From: QYOJ01 sp043810345
GTDB lineage: Bacteria; Bacteroidota; Bacteroidia; Bacteroidales; FEN-979
NCBI GenBank assembly: GCA_043810345.1
Contig: JBDROF010000007.1
Location: 1-34,671 of the forward strand
Length of the DNA stretch: 34,671 bases
Direction: 5' to 3'
Position numbers and translations under genes: made by a program. Shown one piece after another: positions 8,453 through 15,990 of the stretch; position 1 is the stretch's first letter; each line of letters begins with the position of its first letter. A model generated the notes under the pieces. It made no database searches. It was given only the letters and a program-made list of their open reading frames with translations, and was not told the DNA's origin.

Positions 8453-8691
8453 TCACGGGGCCAGGCGATCCACGATCCACCCCACCTTCTTTCGTTGATA
8501 ACGAATCCGGTCATGGAGCCGGTGTTTTCTCCCCTGAGAAAATTCAACTTCAACAGGTTTCACCCGGTATCCTCCCCTGTTACAATTGCCTGTTCAAGCC
8601 AGAGATGAAATTGCCTGAAAGGGTCAGGATCAATCTCCTTTGTTGAAAGTGACGTCCGGCTGTACTCTCTTCTGATGGCTGAAAGATTCAT
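8453..8691 (-). pseudogene. pdxH: pdxH (pyridoxamine 5'-phosphate oxidase) relic with internal deletion
   Basis: Reading from ATG 8691, about 40 codons match the PdxH N-terminus (IRREYSRTSLSTKEIDPDPF, then QFHLWLEQAIVTG). The sequence then jumps, with a frame change near 8570, to the PdxH C-terminus: GYRVKPVEVEF, GRKHRLHDRIRYQRK and the typical ending DRLAP before the stop at 8453. The FMN-binding middle, roughly 130 codons in a family of about 215 residues, is missing. The right side of the joint (GGGGAGGATAC) fits the expected W-G-G-Y codons. The remnant keeps a promoter-like TATTTTTG (8714-8707). It cannot make an active oxidase. Confidence 0.85.
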
Positions 8692-8706
8692 TCGATTTAT
8701 TTAGAA

Positions 8707-8732
8707 CAAAAATAAATTATTCCATACCTTTG
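8707..8732. promoter_or_regulatory. Divergent -7 elements between pdxH relic and iron-sulfur gene
   Basis: TATTTTTG on the minus strand (8714-8707) points to the pdxH relic. TACCTTTG on the plus strand (8725-8732) lies 22 bases before the ATG of the iron-sulfur gene. Both are exact TAnnTTTG matches. Confidence 0.6.
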
Positions 8733-8754
8733 TCCAAATCATAATCTCGAGAAA

Positions 8755-9120
8755 ATGTCCAATGAAGTTACTAAAACCGAGGTACAGGAGTTTGAAAAAA
8801 AGAAAGAAAAGGTTAGAACGTATACCAACGGTGAAGTAACTGTCTACTGGCAGGCGGAAAAATGTATCCATTCTGCCAACTGCATCATTGGACTCCCAAC
8901 GGGTTTCAATGCCCAGAAGCGGCCGTGGATAACCATTACCGGAGCTGACTCAGACGAGGTCATCAAGACGATCGATACCTGTCCTTCGCGCGCGCTGTTA
9001 TATCTGAAAAATCAGGCGACTCCTGCTGTTGATGAAATAAAAACTCCCGGAGCCGTTGGTACTGCCCGGGTTCAAATCCTTATGCCGCTGCGGTGCTTCC
9101 CTGAAAAAACCTCTTTGTGA
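8755..9120 (+). CDS. Fer4_19 [4Fe-4S] mono-cluster protein, C-terminus out of frame
   Basis: Residues about 22-82 match the divergent mono-cluster domain Fer4_19: VTVYWQAEKCIHSANCIIGLP, then RPWI and DTCPSRALLYL. Three Cys (CIHSANC and DTCPSRAL) are the visible cluster ligands. In Bacteroidota this domain is commonly followed by a CDGSH iron-sulfur domain in one polypeptide. Here the frame ends early at 9120 with a non-family tail (PLRCFPEKTSL), while the CDGSH sequence continues in another frame. The Fer4_19 half could still fold. A good promoter element lies just upstream. Confidence 0.75.
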   Translation: MSNEVTKTEVQEFEKKKEKVRTYTNGEVTVYWQAEKCIHSANCIIGLPTGFNAQKRPWITITGADSDEVIKTIDTCPSRALLYLKNQATPAVDEIKTPGAVGTARVQILMPLRCFPEKTSL

Positions 9121-9154
9121 CGGCAGCCACAAGCGGATCGACTTTAAAGGTTAA
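9080..9154 (+). pseudogene. CDGSH iron-sulfur domain fragment, frameshifted from the Fer4_19 gene
   Basis: In the frame one base ahead of the Fer4_19 gene the sequence reads CRCGASLKKPLCDGSHKRID and ends FKG, stop. This is a textbook CDGSH motif, with three Cys and one His as 2Fe-2S ligands. The roughly 25-30 residues normally linking the two domains are absent. The joint (ATGCCGCTGCGG) is compatible with a deletion between short repeats. Confidence 0.75.
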
Positions 9155-9181
9155 TAACCAAAAGAACACAAATCTTTCATT

Positions 9182-10276
9182 ATGATTATAGGTATCTTAA
9201 AAGAGAAACCTCCCGAACGACGGGTTTCCATGCTTCCGGAAATTGTTGCGATGCTCAATAAAATGAATGTCACAATGATGGTTGAGACAGGAGCTGGCCT
9301 GACTGCTTTTGCATCGAATGATGAGTATGAACTAGCTGGTGCTCAATTGGTTTCAAAAGAGGAGGTGTTGGAAAAAGCCGGTTTGATCATCAAAATCAAT
9401 CCGCCGGTACAAGCAGAACTTGATCAGTTTAAGGAGGGGCAGATCTTCCTGGCCGCTTTTCATCCATTACTCCACAAAAAGCTGGTCAGGAGGCTGGCTG
9501 AGAAAAAGGTAATCAGTTTCAGCATGGATGTCATTCCACATACCATACGTGCACAAACGATGGACATCTCCTTCTCGATGGATATTATATCAGGCTATAA
9601 GGCGGTATTGAAGGCAGCGATACTTCTTCCGAGATTCTTCCCGATGTTCATGACAACTGCAGGCACCATCATACCAGCCAAAGTACTGGTTCTGGGAGCT
9701 GGAGTTGCGGGACTTCAGGCTGTGGCCACCTCCAGGAAACTGGGCGCCGTGGTAGAGGTATTTGACTTACAAGGCGCTATGAAAGAAGAGGTTATCGGAT
9801 TGGGAGCAACATACGTGGAAGTGGAAAGAGCAACTCAGGAACAAGTTGCAGGAGAATATACTGCTGAGCAAACGCAAGCAATCCATGATCATGCTGTGAA
9901 ATCGGACGTCGTGATCTGTACGGTCCAGATTCCCGGGAAGAAAGCCCCAGTACTTCTTACGAAAGAGATCGTGGAAGAGATGATGCCCGGTAGTGTAATC
10001 ATTGATCTGGCGGCTTCAACAGGTGGGAATTGTGCCTTGACCAAAGATAAAAAGGTGATTGATCACAACGGTATCACCATTGTTGGTGAATCCTCTTACC
10101 CTGTCAGTATGCCCACGGATGCCAGCAAAATGTTCGGAAAAAATGTCTTTAACTTCCTGAAACTGATGTTTAACAGCAAAGACGAATTTCGGCTTAACTG
10201 GGATGATGACCTGATCCGGGGAACCTGTGTGACCCGGGATGGAGAGGTGGTTCATGAGAAGTTAATAAAGGTATAA
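9182..10276 (+). CDS. pntA: NAD(P) transhydrogenase subunit alpha, part 1 (NAD-binding domain I)
   Basis: The protein has 364 residues and forms the soluble NAD(H)-binding domain I of proton-translocating transhydrogenase. It shows the N-terminal GILKEKPPERRVSMLPE block, the RAQTMD loop (123-128) and the Rossmann motif VLGAGVAGLQA (170-180) followed by EVFDLQ. In this split form, domain I is separate from the membrane part, which is the next gene 17 bases away. The complex uses the proton-motive force to drive hydride transfer from NADH to NADP+, supplying NADPH. Confidence 0.95.
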   Translation: MIIGILKEKPPERRVSMLPEIVAMLNKMNVTMMVETGAGLTAFASNDEYELAGAQLVSKEEVLEKAGLIIKINPPVQAELDQFKEGQIFLAAFHPLLHKKLVRRLAEKKVISFSMDVIPHTIRAQTMDISFSMDIISGYKAVLKAAILLPRFFPMFMTTAGTIIPAKVLVLGAGVAGLQAVATSRKLGAVVEVFDLQGAMKEEVIGLGATYVEVERATQEQVAGEYTAEQTQAIHDHAVKSDVVICTVQIPGKKAPVLLTKEIVEEMMPGSVIIDLAASTGGNCALTKDKKVIDHNGITIVGESSYPVSMPTDASKMFGKNVFNFLKLMFNSKDEFRLNWDDDLIRGTCVTRDGEVVHEKLIKV

Positions 10277-10293
10277 ACTAATACATTGGAATA

Positions 10294-10605
10294 ATGGATG
10301 ACGTATTACGGTTTTTTTTCGACAACAGAGAGGGAATATTTATAATCATCCTGTCGATCTTACTGGGAATTGAGGTCATCTCACATGTCCCTTCGGTTTT
10401 GCACACCCCGATGATGTCAGGGGCTAACGCGATTCATGGCGTAATACTTATTGGTGCACTCATCGTGATGGGCCATGCGGATAACACCCTTACCATGGTT
10501 CTCGGTTTCATTGCGGTGATGCTGGGAATGCTGAATGTGGTTGGTGGCTTTGTAGTAACCGACCGTATGCTTAAGCTATTCAGAAAAAAGAAAACCAAAA
10601 ACTAA
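10294..10605 (+). CDS. pntAB: NAD(P) transhydrogenase subunit alpha, part 2 (membrane domain)
   Basis: The protein has 103 residues and matches the small membrane subunit made of the alpha-side helices of domain II. There are about three hydrophobic segments (IFIIILSILLGIEVIS, AIHGVILIGALIVMG, and TMVLGFIAVMLGMLNVVGGF). The conserved HTPMMSGANAIHG loop between the first two is unmistakable. Its basic tail (LFRKKKTKN) should face the cytoplasm. It lies between pntA and pntB with short gaps, and all three are surely one operon. Confidence 0.95.
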   Translation: MDDVLRFFFDNREGIFIIILSILLGIEVISHVPSVLHTPMMSGANAIHGVILIGALIVMGHADNTLTMVLGFIAVMLGMLNVVGGFVVTDRMLKLFRKKKTKN

Positions 10606-10610
10606 GGGCT

Positions 10611-12032
10611 ATGGAATTGTTCACATCACAGATCAGCATTCTTGAAATGTCATACATCCTGGCCTCTGTTCTCTTCGTACTGGGATTGAAGAGACTCAGT
10701 AATCCCGATACAGCCCGCAGCGGAAATCTGTTGGCCTCAGGAGGGATGCTGCTGGCGATCATCTTTACCATTCTGTTTCACAAAAAGGAGGGTGAACATA
10801 TAGGAAATATTCCCTGGATCCTGGCAGCCCTGTTTACCGGGTCGATTGTTGGCTGGCTGACCACGAAAAAGCTAAAGATGACTGCCACACCTCAGATGGT
10901 CTCTCTGTTCAATGGCATGGGGGGCGCCTGTGCTGCACTGATCTCACTGATGGAGTTTTCCAACGTTCCTGACTCGTTGATCCTTAAACACGGAATGTTG
11001 AATGGGGAAGCGATAACAATAATGATGGGGTTGATGATTGGAAGTATCTCATTTTCAGGAAGTATGATTGTGTCCGGGAAACTCGGCAGAAAGATCGGTG
11101 ATATCACCACAAAGGGAATGCGATACGTAACCCTGGCTTTCCTGATTATTCTGCTGGCCTTCCTGGTTTTCATCCTAGGGATGCAGGCACGACCTTCGAT
11201 GATCTGGATCTATCTGTTTACCGCACTCGCACTCATCTACGGAATCATGTTTGTGATGTCGATTGACGGAACCAATATGCCTGTCATCATTTCCCTTTTA
11301 AATTCATTTACTGGGTTAGCTGTTGCGTTCGGGGGGTTATTGTTTGACAATCAGGTCATGTTGACCGGAGGAATCCTGGTGGCCTCTTCAGGCACCATCC
11401 TGACCATCCTGATGTGCAAAGCTAAGAACCGATCTCTTTTTACTATCATAAGCGGAGCCTTCGTTGGAGGTGCTATGGATTCAACCACTGATCGTGACAA
11501 AGCCATCAAGGAGATCTCCCACGGCGATGCTGCCATTCTGTTGAGGTACTCACAGAAAATACTCATTGTTCCGGGATATGGCTTCGCTGTATCGAAAGCT
11601 CAGCAATTGTGCCACGAGCTGGATGATTTGCTGACCAGTAAAGGGGTGGAGGTGAAGTACGGCATTCATCCTGTTGCCGGCCGTATGCCGGGGCATATGA
11701 ATGTCCTGCTGGCAGAAACAGATGTCCCGTACGAGAAATTGCTCGAGATGGAAGATGCCAACAAAGAGATTGGCAGTACAGATGTCGTGATTGTTGCAGG
11801 AGCAAATGATATTGTAAATCCTGCCGCCGAAGATGATCCATCAAGTCCCATTTATGGGATGCCTGTCATCAAAGCCTGGAATGCGAAAAACGTGATAGTG
11901 ATTAAACGAAGTATGACCAAAGGTTATGCTGCCATTGAGAATGACCTATTTTACCATCCAAAAACCAGAATGCTTTTCGGTGATGTCAACGCCTCTATGC
12001 AGCAACTCCTTGCAGCTATCAAGAATCTTTGA
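10611..12032 (+). CDS. pntB: NAD(P) transhydrogenase subunit beta
   Basis: The protein has 473 residues. The N-terminal 270 or so residues hold about eight or nine membrane helices of domain II. The C-terminal part is the NADP(H)-binding domain III, with VPGYGFAVSKAQQ, the GIHPVAGRMPGHMNVLLAE block, GANDIVNPAAEDDP and MTKGYAAIENDLFY. It starts 5 bases after pntAB. The gene ends just before a hairpin shared with the convergent lipoprotein gene. Confidence 0.96.
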   Translation: MELFTSQISILEMSYILASVLFVLGLKRLSNPDTARSGNLLASGGMLLAIIFTILFHKKEGEHIGNIPWILAALFTGSIVGWLTTKKLKMTATPQMVSLFNGMGGACAALISLMEFSNVPDSLILKHGMLNGEAITIMMGLMIGSISFSGSMIVSGKLGRKIGDITTKGMRYVTLAFLIILLAFLVFILGMQARPSMIWIYLFTALALIYGIMFVMSIDGTNMPVIISLLNSFTGLAVAFGGLLFDNQVMLTGGILVASSGTILTILMCKAKNRSLFTIISGAFVGGAMDSTTDRDKAIKEISHGDAAILLRYSQKILIVPGYGFAVSKAQQLCHELDDLLTSKGVEVKYGIHPVAGRMPGHMNVLLAETDVPYEKLLEMEDANKEIGSTDVVIVAGANDIVNPAAEDDPSSPIYGMPVIKAWNAKNVIVIKRSMTKGYAAIENDLFYHPKTRMLFGDVNASMQQLLAAIKNL

Positions 12033-12046
12033 GCGCTTTTTACCCC

Positions 12047-12084
12047 AAAAAAAAGAGGCTGTCCATTCTGACAACCTCTTTTTT
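12047..12084. terminator. Bidirectional terminator between pntB and small lipoprotein gene
   Basis: An A-run and AGAGG(c)TGTC on the left pair with GACA(a)CCTCT and a T-run on the right, with a small loop. The hairpin has A/T runs on both sides, so it can end transcription from both convergent genes. Confidence 0.85.
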
Positions 12085-12100
12085 CAAGTTGTTTGGATTA

Positions 12101-12325
12101 CTACTTGATCAAACCCTGGGCAACAGAGTCAGCGTGAGCTTCTTCAGACTGAGCCTGAGCGATAGAGTCTGCAATTCTTTGCTGTTCTGCCTGTACCATG
12201 GCCAACGAGTCAGCAACACGGATAGAGTCAGCAACTCTTTTTTCTTCAAGTTCTTTTGCGGTGGGGCCACAAGCATAAAGAAAAGCTATAGCACCAACTA
12301 CTAATAAGATTGCGATTTTTTTCAT
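12101..12325 (-). CDS. Small lipoprotein with ADS-rich repeats
   Basis: The start is ATG 12325 (MKKIAILLVVGAIAFLYACG), giving a lipoprotein signal peptide with Cys19. The mature part of about 55 residues is almost entirely helical, charged repeats around the tripeptide ADS (VADSIRVADSLAM, RIADSIAQAQ). This suggests a short coiled coil, similar in style to small Lpp-like or YtxH-like envelope lipoproteins but not recognisably homologous. A promoter element TATTTTTG (12360-12353) with TTTG about 21 bases further upstream precedes it. The function is unknown. Confidence 0.8.
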   Translation of the reverse strand: MKKIAILLVVGAIAFLYACGPTAKELEEKRVADSIRVADSLAMVQAEQQRIADSIAQAQSEEAHADSVAQGLIK

Positions 12326-12352
12326 CTGTTTATTGATTTTTTGAATTCGATG

Positions 12353-12360
12353 CAAAAATA
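12353..12360 (-). promoter_or_regulatory. -7 element TATTTTTG of the small lipoprotein gene
   Basis: Exact TAnnTTTG match 27 bases upstream of the ATG. A TTTG at about 21 bases further upstream fits the -33 element. Confidence 0.6.
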
Positions 12361-12533
12361 CTCTTTCGAAGGGGTTCGCTCCAAATTTTCGGGGAACTAT
12401 TTTTAACATTTTTTAACATTTTGATATAACAACCTGATTATTAGTAACATATTTTATTAACATTTTTTTGTGATTTGCAGACAACACAGGTGCCTGTTTT
12501 ACAAATTCATCCACAAAAGTCAGTTAAAATAAG

Positions 12534-12541
12534 TATTTTTG
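12534..12541 (+). promoter_or_regulatory. -7 element TATTTTTG of rarA
   Basis: Exact TAnnTTTG match 25 bases before the rarA start. The rest of the intergenic region from 12326 is AT-rich and shows no gene. Confidence 0.55.
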
Positions 12542-12566
12542 ATGGCGAGCATGTGAACACTCTGGT

Positions 12567-13835
12567 ATGTTGATTCCCCTGGCTGAACAGTTGAGACCGG
12601 AAAATCTGAATGAGTATCTGGGACAGGAACACCTTGTTGGAAAAGATGCTATCCTGCGAAAAGCAATTGAATCGGGGAACGTCCCCTCGATGATTCTGTG
12701 GGGACCTCCGGGCGTTGGTAAAACCACACTGGCCTATATTATCTCCAAGCAGTTAAACCGGACCTTTTACACCCTCAGTGCTGTCAGTTCTGGTGTCAAG
12801 GATGTTCGCGAGATCATTTCCAATGCCACCAAAAGTGGGGAGAGTCCTTTCCTGTTCATTGACGAGATCCACCGGTTCAGTAAATCCCAGCAGGATGCCC
12901 TCCTTGGTGCGGTAGAAAAAGGGGTGGTGACATTCATCGGGGCTACTACAGAGAACCCCTCTTTTGAAGTGATCTCTCCCCTGCTGTCCCGTTGTCAGAT
13001 CTATATTCTCAAAGGGTTGGAAGAGGTGCAGCTTATCCTGCTGATGAACCTGGGTAAAGATAAACTCGAACAATCACTGGGAATCACTATCCGCATAGAC
13101 GAGCATGAAGCCCTGTTACGGATCTCCGGTGGAGATGCACGGAAACTGCTGAATGCTATGGAATTGGTTTCCACCACAGCCTCCAGGAACGAGCCGGTAG
13201 TGGTAATCACTAATGAACTTACCCTGGCGATCATCCAGCAAAACCTCGCTATCTACGACAAGGGTGGCGAAATGCATTACGACGTCATCTCTGCGTTCAT
13301 CAAATCGATCCGCGGGAGTGACCCCAATGCTGCGGTTTATTGGCTTGCCCGCATGGTGGAGGCCGGAGAAGACCCTAAGTTCATTGCACGGCGGATGGTG
13401 ATCCTGGCGTCTGAGGATATCGGGAACGCAAACCCAAATGCCCTGCTGCTGGCTACTTCCTGTTTTCAGGCCATTGACGTGATCGGCTATCCTGAATGCG
13501 ACCTGATCCTGTCACAAACTGCCATTTACCTGGCCTGCAGTGTCAAAAGCAACGCTTCCTACCTTGCAATCCGGAAAGCTTCTAAAACATTCAAAACGCA
13601 CGGAGACCTTCCTGTGCCCCTTCACATCCGGAATGCCCCAACCAAGCTGTTGAAAGACATCGGGTATGGAAAGGATTACAAGTATGCTCATGATTTTCAG
13701 CAAAACTTCGTCGATCAGGAGTTTCTACCAGAAAAGCTCTCCGGAACCATCTTTTATGAACCGCAAAATAATCCGAGGGAAAATGAACTACGTGCGAGGT
13801 TGAAATCGTTATGGAAGAAGAAGTACAGTTATTAG
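12567..13835 (+). CDS. rarA: Replication-associated recombination protein RarA (MgsA)
   Basis: The protein is a 422-residue AAA+ ATPase of the RarA/MgsA/WRNIP1 family, of normal length. It starts with the family block PLAEQLRPENLNEYLGQEHL. Walker A is GPPGVGKTT (46-54), Walker B FLFIDEIHRF (95-104), and sensor 1 follows (TFIGATTENPSFEV). The C-terminal half carries the family-specific blocks SAFIKSIRGSDPNAAVYWLA and ASEDIGNANP. RarA acts at stalled replication forks with the clamp-loader and SSB system. It is monocistronic and followed by a stretch of micro-repeats. Confidence 0.96.
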   Translation: MLIPLAEQLRPENLNEYLGQEHLVGKDAILRKAIESGNVPSMILWGPPGVGKTTLAYIISKQLNRTFYTLSAVSSGVKDVREIISNATKSGESPFLFIDEIHRFSKSQQDALLGAVEKGVVTFIGATTENPSFEVISPLLSRCQIYILKGLEEVQLILLMNLGKDKLEQSLGITIRIDEHEALLRISGGDARKLLNAMELVSTTASRNEPVVVITNELTLAIIQQNLAIYDKGGEMHYDVISAFIKSIRGSDPNAAVYWLARMVEAGEDPKFIARRMVILASEDIGNANPNALLLATSCFQAIDVIGYPECDLILSQTAIYLACSVKSNASYLAIRKASKTFKTHGDLPVPLHIRNAPTKLLKDIGYGKDYKYAHDFQQNFVDQEFLPEKLSGTIFYEPQNNPRENELRARLKSLWKKKYSY

Positions 13836-13838
13836 AAT

Positions 13839-13935
13839 AGGTAAGACGTAAGACGTAAGAGGTAAGAGGTAAATGTTAGATAATGATTTGAGATTGGAGA
13901 ATTGGATATTGGAAATTATTTGTTATTTGGAATTT
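13839..13935. repeat. Degenerate micro-tandem repeats after rarA
   Basis: The intergenic DNA begins with repeats of GTAAGAC/GTAAGAG (about 13842-13870), then a second family around GATTGGAGAATTGGATATTGG. No gene or hairpin explains them. Similar stretches occur at many other gaps in this window. Confidence 0.75.
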
Positions 13936-13953
13936 GATTGATTATTATATCAT

Positions 13954-14766
13954 ATGGTTTTACAAGAGATCCCGAAAATCAGGTTTGCCGACAGTGGCAA
14001 CTTCCTGTTGATAGCCGGTCCCTGTGTGGTAGAAGACGATACCATGCCCCTGCAGATTGCAGAGAGGATCCTGAAGATATGTGACTCATACCAGATCCCA
14101 TTCATCTTCAAGGCCTCTTATAAAAAGGCGAACCGTTCGCGTTCTGACTCATTCTCAGGCATTGGTGACGAAAAAGCACTGAAAGTGATCCGGAAAACAG
14201 GAGATTCTCTGAAGATACCAGTCCTGACCGATATCCATACTGTACAGGAGACAGAGATCGCAGCCGGGTTCGTAGATATCCTGCAGATCCCGGCTTTTCT
14301 TTGCCGACAGACCGAGTTGTTGGTAGCTGCCGGAAAAACCGGAAAACCTGTTAACATTAAAAAAGGCCAATTTGTTGCTGCCGACTCCATGAAGTTTGCT
14401 GTTGAGAAAGTCTACCAAACAGGAAATGAACAAGTGATGCTAACCGAGCGGGGTACAATGTTCGGGTATCATGATCTGGTGGTGGATTTTCGCAACATCC
14501 CTGAGATGCAACAGTTTGATGTACCTGTCGTTGTAGACGTTACACATGCTCTTCAAAAGCCTAATCAAACCAGTGGGATAACAGGTGGGCGGCCTGATCT
14601 TATCGCCACCATAGCGCGCGCTGCCATTGCTGCAGGAGCCGATGGCATTTTCATTGAAACTCATCCGAACCCTGCATACGCTCTTTCCGACGGTGCCAAC
14701 ATGCTCAGGTTGGATTTACTGGAGAGTGTGATCGAAACCCTGGTACGGATCCGGAAAGCCTTGTAA
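13954..14766 (+). CDS. kdsA: 3-deoxy-8-phosphooctulonate synthase (KDO-8-P synthase)
   Basis: The protein has 270 residues, normal for KdsA. It shows LIAGPCVVEDD near residue 23, FKASYKKANRSR (about residues 50-61), the DILQIPAFLCRQTELL block, KKGQF, GYHDLVVDFR, and the final DGIFIETHPNP followed by LSDGANML. The enzyme condenses phosphoenolpyruvate with arabinose 5-phosphate to give KDO-8-phosphate in the cytoplasm, the committed step for the LPS inner-core sugar KDO. It lies opposite the minus-strand heptose locus, which makes the neighbouring inner-core sugar. Confidence 0.96.
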   Translation: MVLQEIPKIRFADSGNFLLIAGPCVVEDDTMPLQIAERILKICDSYQIPFIFKASYKKANRSRSDSFSGIGDEKALKVIRKTGDSLKIPVLTDIHTVQETEIAAGFVDILQIPAFLCRQTELLVAAGKTGKPVNIKKGQFVAADSMKFAVEKVYQTGNEQVMLTERGTMFGYHDLVVDFRNIPEMQQFDVPVVVDVTHALQKPNQTSGITGGRPDLIATIARAAIAAGADGIFIETHPNPAYALSDGANMLRLDLLESVIETLVRIRKAL

Positions 14767-14780
14767 CGATCACCGTGGTA

Positions 14781-15971
14781 TCAGTCAATGATTACCTTTT
14801 TAATTCCGCCAGTTTCCTCGTGAAAGTTCACCTTCCATTTTGACGCAGGCAGGTAGGTAACAACGCCCAACTGGTTGATGAGACACTGGGTCTCTTCAAT
14901 CGAGCCATCAGGCTGTTTTACACTGACTCTGGCAAGTTCCGGAATCCGGTAATAAAACCCCTGCGTTTTGGTCTCTTCCACCGCCCGGTTCAGATAACTG
15001 GTTACCTGGTTCGTATTTCCGACCCGTTGAACTTTGATTGTGACCACCCGTCCTCCCATTTCATCCAGATCCATTACACCCCTGGTCGATAAAAACTTGA
15101 AGATCGGAATCTCCGTATTGATCTGATTGGCGACCGGGATGTACTTATAATCATAGGTATAAGTCTTCTGAACACTGATCCCTGTAAAAAGCTTCATGTA
15201 CTCTTTTTCCAGCAGTTTCAACTGCGTATCCATGTACTCGAGGGTCTCCTGGTTATAACTCACCTCCTGGTATCCTGTAAGCAAGTTGAACCGGTTATCC
15301 TTGATCCTGGAAATGAAATCGGCAGCTTCTTTTGCTTTCTGCTCAGGAGACTTTTCCACCATCGTACGTTTCAGAATCTGCCGTTCAAGAGTAAGGGTAT
15401 CGATGCTGACCTTCCGAATAATGGTATCCACTTTCTCAAAAACACTTACATCTGCGTAATACTTAAAAATCTCAGGGAAAACATCCTTCTCAGTGAGGGT
15501 GATCCCATCCTTATCCTTGAAAACACTTATGATCTTTTCTGTAGTATCCACCGCATCCGGGAGTGTTCCGAGGATCAGTCCGGACTCGTTTAGGCAGAGT
15601 ACTCCAGCTTTTTCGGTCTTGGAAAGTTTTTCTCCCAACTCTACAAAGTAGTACTGCCCCGGATCAGGTTCTGCCGAAGTGGTGATCCTGATCCCACTGA
15701 TCCTGTACTCAACAGAGTTGGCCATGACCACATTCTTTATTCCAAGATACCGTAATGCATACTCGGCATAGGGACCTTTGTAGTTTTCAATCCGGTCAAT
15801 GATCACTTCTACATTTACCACCGTTCGCGGGAGTGTATAAAAAATGCCCTGTTGTGTCCTGGGAATCGTGGTTTGATCAATATGGTAAACACTGATCTGG
15901 GCTTGAAGCAGAATGGACATTAACATGCAGAGAAGAATTATTCCTCCCTGATAAATAGAGGTACGTTTCAT
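14781..15971 (-). CDS. DUF4831 family secreted protein
   Basis: The start chosen is ATG 15971 (MKRTSIYQGG), which gives a signal peptide (hydrophobic IILLCMLMSILLQAQ) and a 396-residue protein. The longer frame would run into glnN. The sequence RTVVNVEVIIDRIENYKGPY and the following blocks match the Bacteroidota DUF4831 family, proteins of unknown role that are exported across the inner membrane. No catalytic motif can be seen. It begins 20 bases after the glnN stop codon, so it is probably cotranscribed with glnN. Convergent with kdsA. Confidence 0.8.
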   Translation of the reverse strand: MKRTSIYQGGIILLCMLMSILLQAQISVYHIDQTTIPRTQQGIFYTLPRTVVNVEVIIDRIENYKGPYAEYALRYLGIKNVVMANSVEYRISGIRITTSAEPDPGQYYFVELGEKLSKTEKAGVLCLNESGLILGTLPDAVDTTEKIISVFKDKDGITLTEKDVFPEIFKYYADVSVFEKVDTIIRKVSIDTLTLERQILKRTMVEKSPEQKAKEAADFISRIKDNRFNLLTGYQEVSYNQETLEYMDTQLKLLEKEYMKLFTGISVQKTYTYDYKYIPVANQINTEIPIFKFLSTRGVMDLDEMGGRVVTIKVQRVGNTNQVTSYLNRAVEETKTQGFYYRIPELARVSVKQPDGSIEETQCLINQLGVVTYLPASKWKVNFHEETGGIKKVIID

Positions 15972-15990
15972 ACTATCAACCTTTCTTATA

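Noticed and set aside
8400..8553. Long N-terminal extension of the M48 peptidase (51 residues)
   Set aside because: The extension is the pdxH C-terminal region read in another frame. The inner ATG gives a proper lipoprotein signal and is preceded by a promoter element.
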